DNA of 49,005 nt from Granulicella sp. (GTDB taxonomy: Bacteria > Acidobacteriota > Terriglobia > Terriglobales > Acidobacteriaceae): assembly GCA_003138795.1 (NCBI GenBank), contig PLHC01000076.1, forward strand, positions 1 to 49,005. The letters are read 5' to 3'. The notes beneath the pieces were generated by a model, which did not search any database, had not been told where the DNA came from, and saw nothing but the letters and a program-made list of their open reading frames with translations. The position numbers and the translations under genes are program-made. Shown in pieces: positions 46,652-49,005 of this stretch. Every line of letters starts with the position of its first letter. Position 1 is the stretch's first letter.

Positions 46652-46947
46652 GTGTGGGTGGCGAGTGGAGAGCATGACGGAGCGCTTTGCGTACCTGAAG
46701 GGAACGAGCGCTTCGGCAATTCGCGCAGGTGGGACGGGGCAGCCGTCGGAGTTCTGGCTCTAGCGGTTTCGTCGAATCTTCGCCGGCGAGGTTTATTGGG
46801 GTGAATAAGGAAGCTGTAAGGAAGTAATAAGGGAACTGTCAAAAGCTTTCGGGAAAGGATTGACAGAAGTGTCGTAGGATATCTATCGGTGCGCTCAATG
46901 CGAATAGCGGCCAGTCGTGGTAGATAGTAGGGGATTTTGCGAGGGTT
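46652..46947. other. upstream region of the KimA-type gene
   Basis: About 300 bp without a gene. It contains a 7-bp inverted repeat CTGTCAA..TTGACAG (46837-46866 approx.), whose right arm overlaps a -35-like TTGACA. An element TATCGG at 18 bp could be a -10. I looked for the conserved blocks of a c-di-AMP (ydaO) riboswitch and found only GGGGTGAAT in isolation, so no riboswitch is called. Confidence 0.4.
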
Positions 46948-48828
46948 ATGAAGCTTTTTGACGTACTGTTTGGCCGGCCGTTAGCTACCAGTGAGGAACA
47001 GGCAGAGCATATTGGTCCGGCTTCAGGTATCCCAATCTTCGGATTGGATGGACTGACCAGCGCGGCGTACGGCCCCGAGGCAGCGATGGCGCTGCTGATT
47101 CCTTTGGGATTCTGGGGTGTGCAGCACTATCTGCTGCCGATCTTTGGGTTCATCCTTACGCTGCTGACGATCCTTTATTTCAGCTATAGGCAGACGATCC
47201 AGGCGTATCCGAACGGCGGTGGGTCGTATACGGTGGCGAGCGAAAACCTGGGCGATACGGCCGGACTGTTTGCGGCTGCGGCGCTGATGATCGACTACAT
47301 TCTGACGGCCGCGGTGGGCATTTCGGCGGGCGTGACGGCGCTGGTGAGCGCATTTCAGTGGCTGCACCCGCACCAGTTGCTGCTGTGCCTGGTCATCCTG
47401 GCAGGGATTGCGCTGGTGAACATGCGCGGCGTGAAGGAGACCGGCGCGATCTTCATGCTGCCGACGATCCTGTTTGTAGGGACCCTGCTGACAACGATCG
47501 GTGTAGGCGTTTACCAGACCTGGATTACGCATGGACATCCGACGGCGGTAGCTGCCCCACCGCCGCCCGTGGACAATCCGCTCCATGGTCTTACGGGATG
47601 GCTGCTGGTGTATCTGCTGCTTAAGGCGTTTTCGAGCGGATGCGCAGCGATGACCGGTGTCGAGGCGGTATCGAATGGTGTTACGGCCTTCAAGGAACCA
47701 CGCAGTAAAAATGCTAGCCATACGCTGACCGTGATTATCGGGATCCTGATCATACTGCTGTGGGGACTGAGCTATGTGGCGCGGTCGTATGGCGTGACGG
47801 CAATGGACCCAGACGCCACCAATTACCAGAGCGTTCTGTCGATTGTGGTGGCGGCGGTGTTTGGGCGCGCATGGTTCTACTTTCTTACGATGGGCGCGGT
47901 GCTGGCGGCGCTGTCCTTCAGCGCGAACACGGCATTTGCGGACTTTCCGCGTATGGCGCGTGCGATTGCAAGTCAAGACTATCTGCCCCATGTGTTTATA
48001 TTGCGTGGCCGCAGGCTGCTGTTCTCCCACGGAATTTATGCGCTGACCGGATTTACGGCAGTGATCCTGATCATCTTCGATGGTGTGACCGACCGGCTGA
48101 TTCCGCTGTATGCGATTGGCGCGTTCCTGGCCTTTACGCTGAGCCAGGCGGGGATGGTGAAGCACTGGCACAAGACGTTGGACGCTTCGAACCGGCACGC
48201 GAAGATGTTTATCAATGGATTGGGGGCGGTGGCTACAGCCGTCACGCTTTGCATCCTGCTGCTGTCGAAGTTTTTGGAGGGCGCCTGGGTGACGGCGATC
48301 CTGGTACCTCTGCTGATCGCCATCATGATGGGGGTGAAACGCCACTACACGCGGGTGCGCTCGGAGACGATCGACCCGACGCCGCTCCGGCTTACCGGGC
48401 TCGAGCCGCCGATCGTGGTGATCCCGATGGCCGGGTGGGACAAGGTGACCGAGAAGGCGATGCGGTTTGGGATGCAGCTGAGTCCGCTGGTGAAGGTGGT
48501 GCATGTGGACTCGGACGATTCGGATGCGCTGGGCAAGGTGTGGGAGCAGATGGTGCTGATACCGGTGCGTCAGCACAATATGGCCGTGCCGGAGTTGGTG
48601 ACGGTGAAGAGTTCCTATCGCAACATCCTCTCACCCCTGATCGACTATGTGATGGAGCTGGAGGAAGAGTTTCCGGGGCGGAAGATCGCGGTGCTGCTGC
48701 CGGAGTTGGTGGTACGGCACTGGTGGGAGTATCTGCTGCACGGCCAGCGCGTGCAGTTGCTGAAGCTGCTGCTGCTGCTGAAGGGAAATCAGCGGATCGT
48801 GGTGGTGAATATCCCGTGGTATTTGTGA
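46948..48828 (+). CDS. kimA: KimA-type potassium transporter (APC superfamily with cytoplasmic USP-like domain)
   Basis: The 626-aa protein aligns throughout with B. subtilis KimA (YdaO): GLDGLTSAAYGPE, SYRQTIQAYPNGGGSYTVAS, LLLKAFSSGCAAMTGVEAVS, GRRLLFSHGIYALTGF and IPLYAIGAFLAFTLSQAGMVKHW. About 12 helices are followed by a cytoplasmic domain of about 150 residues (IVVIPMAGWDKVTEKAMRF..KVVHVDSDDSD) of USP-like fold. KimA is a high-affinity proton-potassium symporter, inhibited by c-di-AMP in Firmicutes. No ribosome-binding site is obvious beyond GAGGG. A terminator closes the gene. Confidence 0.9.
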   Translation: MKLFDVLFGRPLATSEEQAEHIGPASGIPIFGLDGLTSAAYGPEAAMALLIPLGFWGVQHYLLPIFGFILTLLTILYFSYRQTIQAYPNGGGSYTVASENLGDTAGLFAAAALMIDYILTAAVGISAGVTALVSAFQWLHPHQLLLCLVILAGIALVNMRGVKETGAIFMLPTILFVGTLLTTIGVGVYQTWITHGHPTAVAAPPPPVDNPLHGLTGWLLVYLLLKAFSSGCAAMTGVEAVSNGVTAFKEPRSKNASHTLTVIIGILIILLWGLSYVARSYGVTAMDPDATNYQSVLSIVVAAVFGRAWFYFLTMGAVLAALSFSANTAFADFPRMARAIASQDYLPHVFILRGRRLLFSHGIYALTGFTAVILIIFDGVTDRLIPLYAIGAFLAFTLSQAGMVKHWHKTLDASNRHAKMFINGLGAVATAVTLCILLLSKFLEGAWVTAILVPLLIAIMMGVKRHYTRVRSETIDPTPLRLTGLEPPIVVIPMAGWDKVTEKAMRFGMQLSPLVKVVHVDSDDSDALGKVWEQMVLIPVRQHNMAVPELVTVKSSYRNILSPLIDYVMELEEEFPGRKIAVLLPELVVRHWWEYLLHGQRVQLLKLLLLLKGNQRIVVVNIPWYL

Positions 48829-48845
48829 GGGACTTGATGTGAAGC

Positions 48846-48873
48846 ACGCCGCTCCGTGATGGAGCGGCGTTGC
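48846..48873 (+). terminator. rho-independent terminator of kimA
   Basis: ACGCCGCTCC / GGAGCGGCGT form a 10-bp stem with loop GTGAT, followed by TGCTGTTT, 18 bp after the kimA stop. It stands between convergent genes and could serve both. Confidence 0.8.
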
Positions 48874-48876
48874 TGT

Positions 48877-49005
48877 TTATGCCAGCGAACGCAGGCGGGC
48901 GACGGCGGCGGGGATGATGTCGAGTGCGCGGTCGATCTCGTCGGCAGTGGTGAGGCGGGAGAGGGAGAGGCGCAGGCTGGAGCGGGCCTCGGCAGGGGTG
49001 AGTCC
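48877..49005 (-). CDS. cysteine desulfurase (IscS/NifS-type), C-terminal fragment at the window edge
   Basis: The minus strand ends with GLTPAEARSSLRLSLSRLTTADEIDRALDIIPAAVARLRSLA, the C-terminus of group I cysteine desulfurases, where 'GLxxEEARSSIRxSLGR(Y/F)TTxEEID' is conserved. Only 42 codons lie inside the window; the catalytic Cys loop and PLP lysine are outside. It would supply sulfur for Fe-S clusters or thio-modified tRNA. The stop TAA is at 48877-48879. Confidence 0.88.
   Translation of the reverse strand, partial: GLTPAEARSSLRLSLSRLTTADEIDRALDIIPAAVARLRSLA

Noticed and set aside
46780-46820. GGGGTGAAT upstream of kimA as a c-di-AMP riboswitch
   Set aside because: Other conserved ydaO blocks are not found around it; a covariance scan would be needed to revive it.

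Overview
The window looks like an Acidobacteriota (Terriglobia/Acidobacteriaceae-type) chromosome segment. This is inferred from the high-GC coding style, many exported proteins with soil-acidobacterial relatives (DUF5818 protein, orphan TPR-secretin, very long PIG-L deacetylase, M61 peptidase, lipase-maturation-factor homologue), and an interspersed repeat of a type I associate with this group. No rRNA, tRNA or CRISPR was seen. Gene names come from motif and family recognition by eye; no searches were run.

Layout. (1) 1-8.8 kb is an accessory-looking block. It holds a 5'-truncated fadH remnant at the left edge, thpR, a decayed stretch with an integrase-like fragment, then a Cus-type copper/silver efflux operon (small Cys-rich exported protein, TolC-like channel, CusB with a C-terminal YtkA/FixH-like domain, CusA, DUF5818 protein), ending in an IS5-family transposase stub. 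(2) 8.8-17.5 kb holds an orphan TPR-secretin, a Fis-type DNA-binding protein, CvpA and a long Smc, all on the minus strand, then a plus-strand exported repeat protein closed by a clear terminator. (3) 17.6-24.5 kb holds a 931-aa PIG-L protein, an APC permease, the MsrPQ periplasmic methionine sulfoxide repair pair and a second PIG-L deacetylase. (4) 24.5-28.5 kb is the conserved translation operon rpsP-khpA-rimM-trmD-rplS (minus strand), followed after a strong hairpin by rnhB and the PIG-L gene. (5) 29-31.4 kb holds an esterase-fold protein with Cys at the nucleophile position, a PilZ protein, a NarL/LuxR-type regulator with a degenerate receiver, and a remnant of an aromatic amino acid hydroxylase. 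(6) 31.4-34.8 kb is an assimilatory sulfite reductase/siroheme operon (sir, precorrin-2 dehydrogenase, cobA). It is preceded by a 24-codon leader ORF containing Cys-Cys-Pro-Cys and a terminator hairpin. (7) 34.8-38.6 kb holds an exported MetX-like hydrolase, an exported M61 peptidase with a PDZ domain, and a glutathione peroxidase. (8) 38.7-42.1 kb is an arsenic resistance cluster: arsR-acr3 divergent from arsM-arsC-arsC2, with a nearly perfect palindrome between them. (9) 42.3-49 kb holds an exported protein of unknown role, a lipase-maturation-factor-like membrane protein, a GT-C glycosyltransferase, a KimA-type potassium transporter and the 3' end of a cysteine desulfurase.

The most interesting signal is at 31.40-31.57 kb. 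A TTGACG-17-TACGCT promoter-like element would start transcription at about the AUG of the Cys-rich leader ORF. The leader is followed by an 8-bp hairpin with a T-run immediately before the sulfite reductase gene. The arrangement fits cysteine-responsive ribosome-mediated attenuation of sulfur assimilation, comparable in logic to polycysteine leader ORFs known from mycobacteria, but here in what appears to be an acidobacterium. Secondary leads are the Ser-to-Cys esterase, the Asp-to-Glu receiver, an acidic insertion in the Smc head, and several gene remnants.
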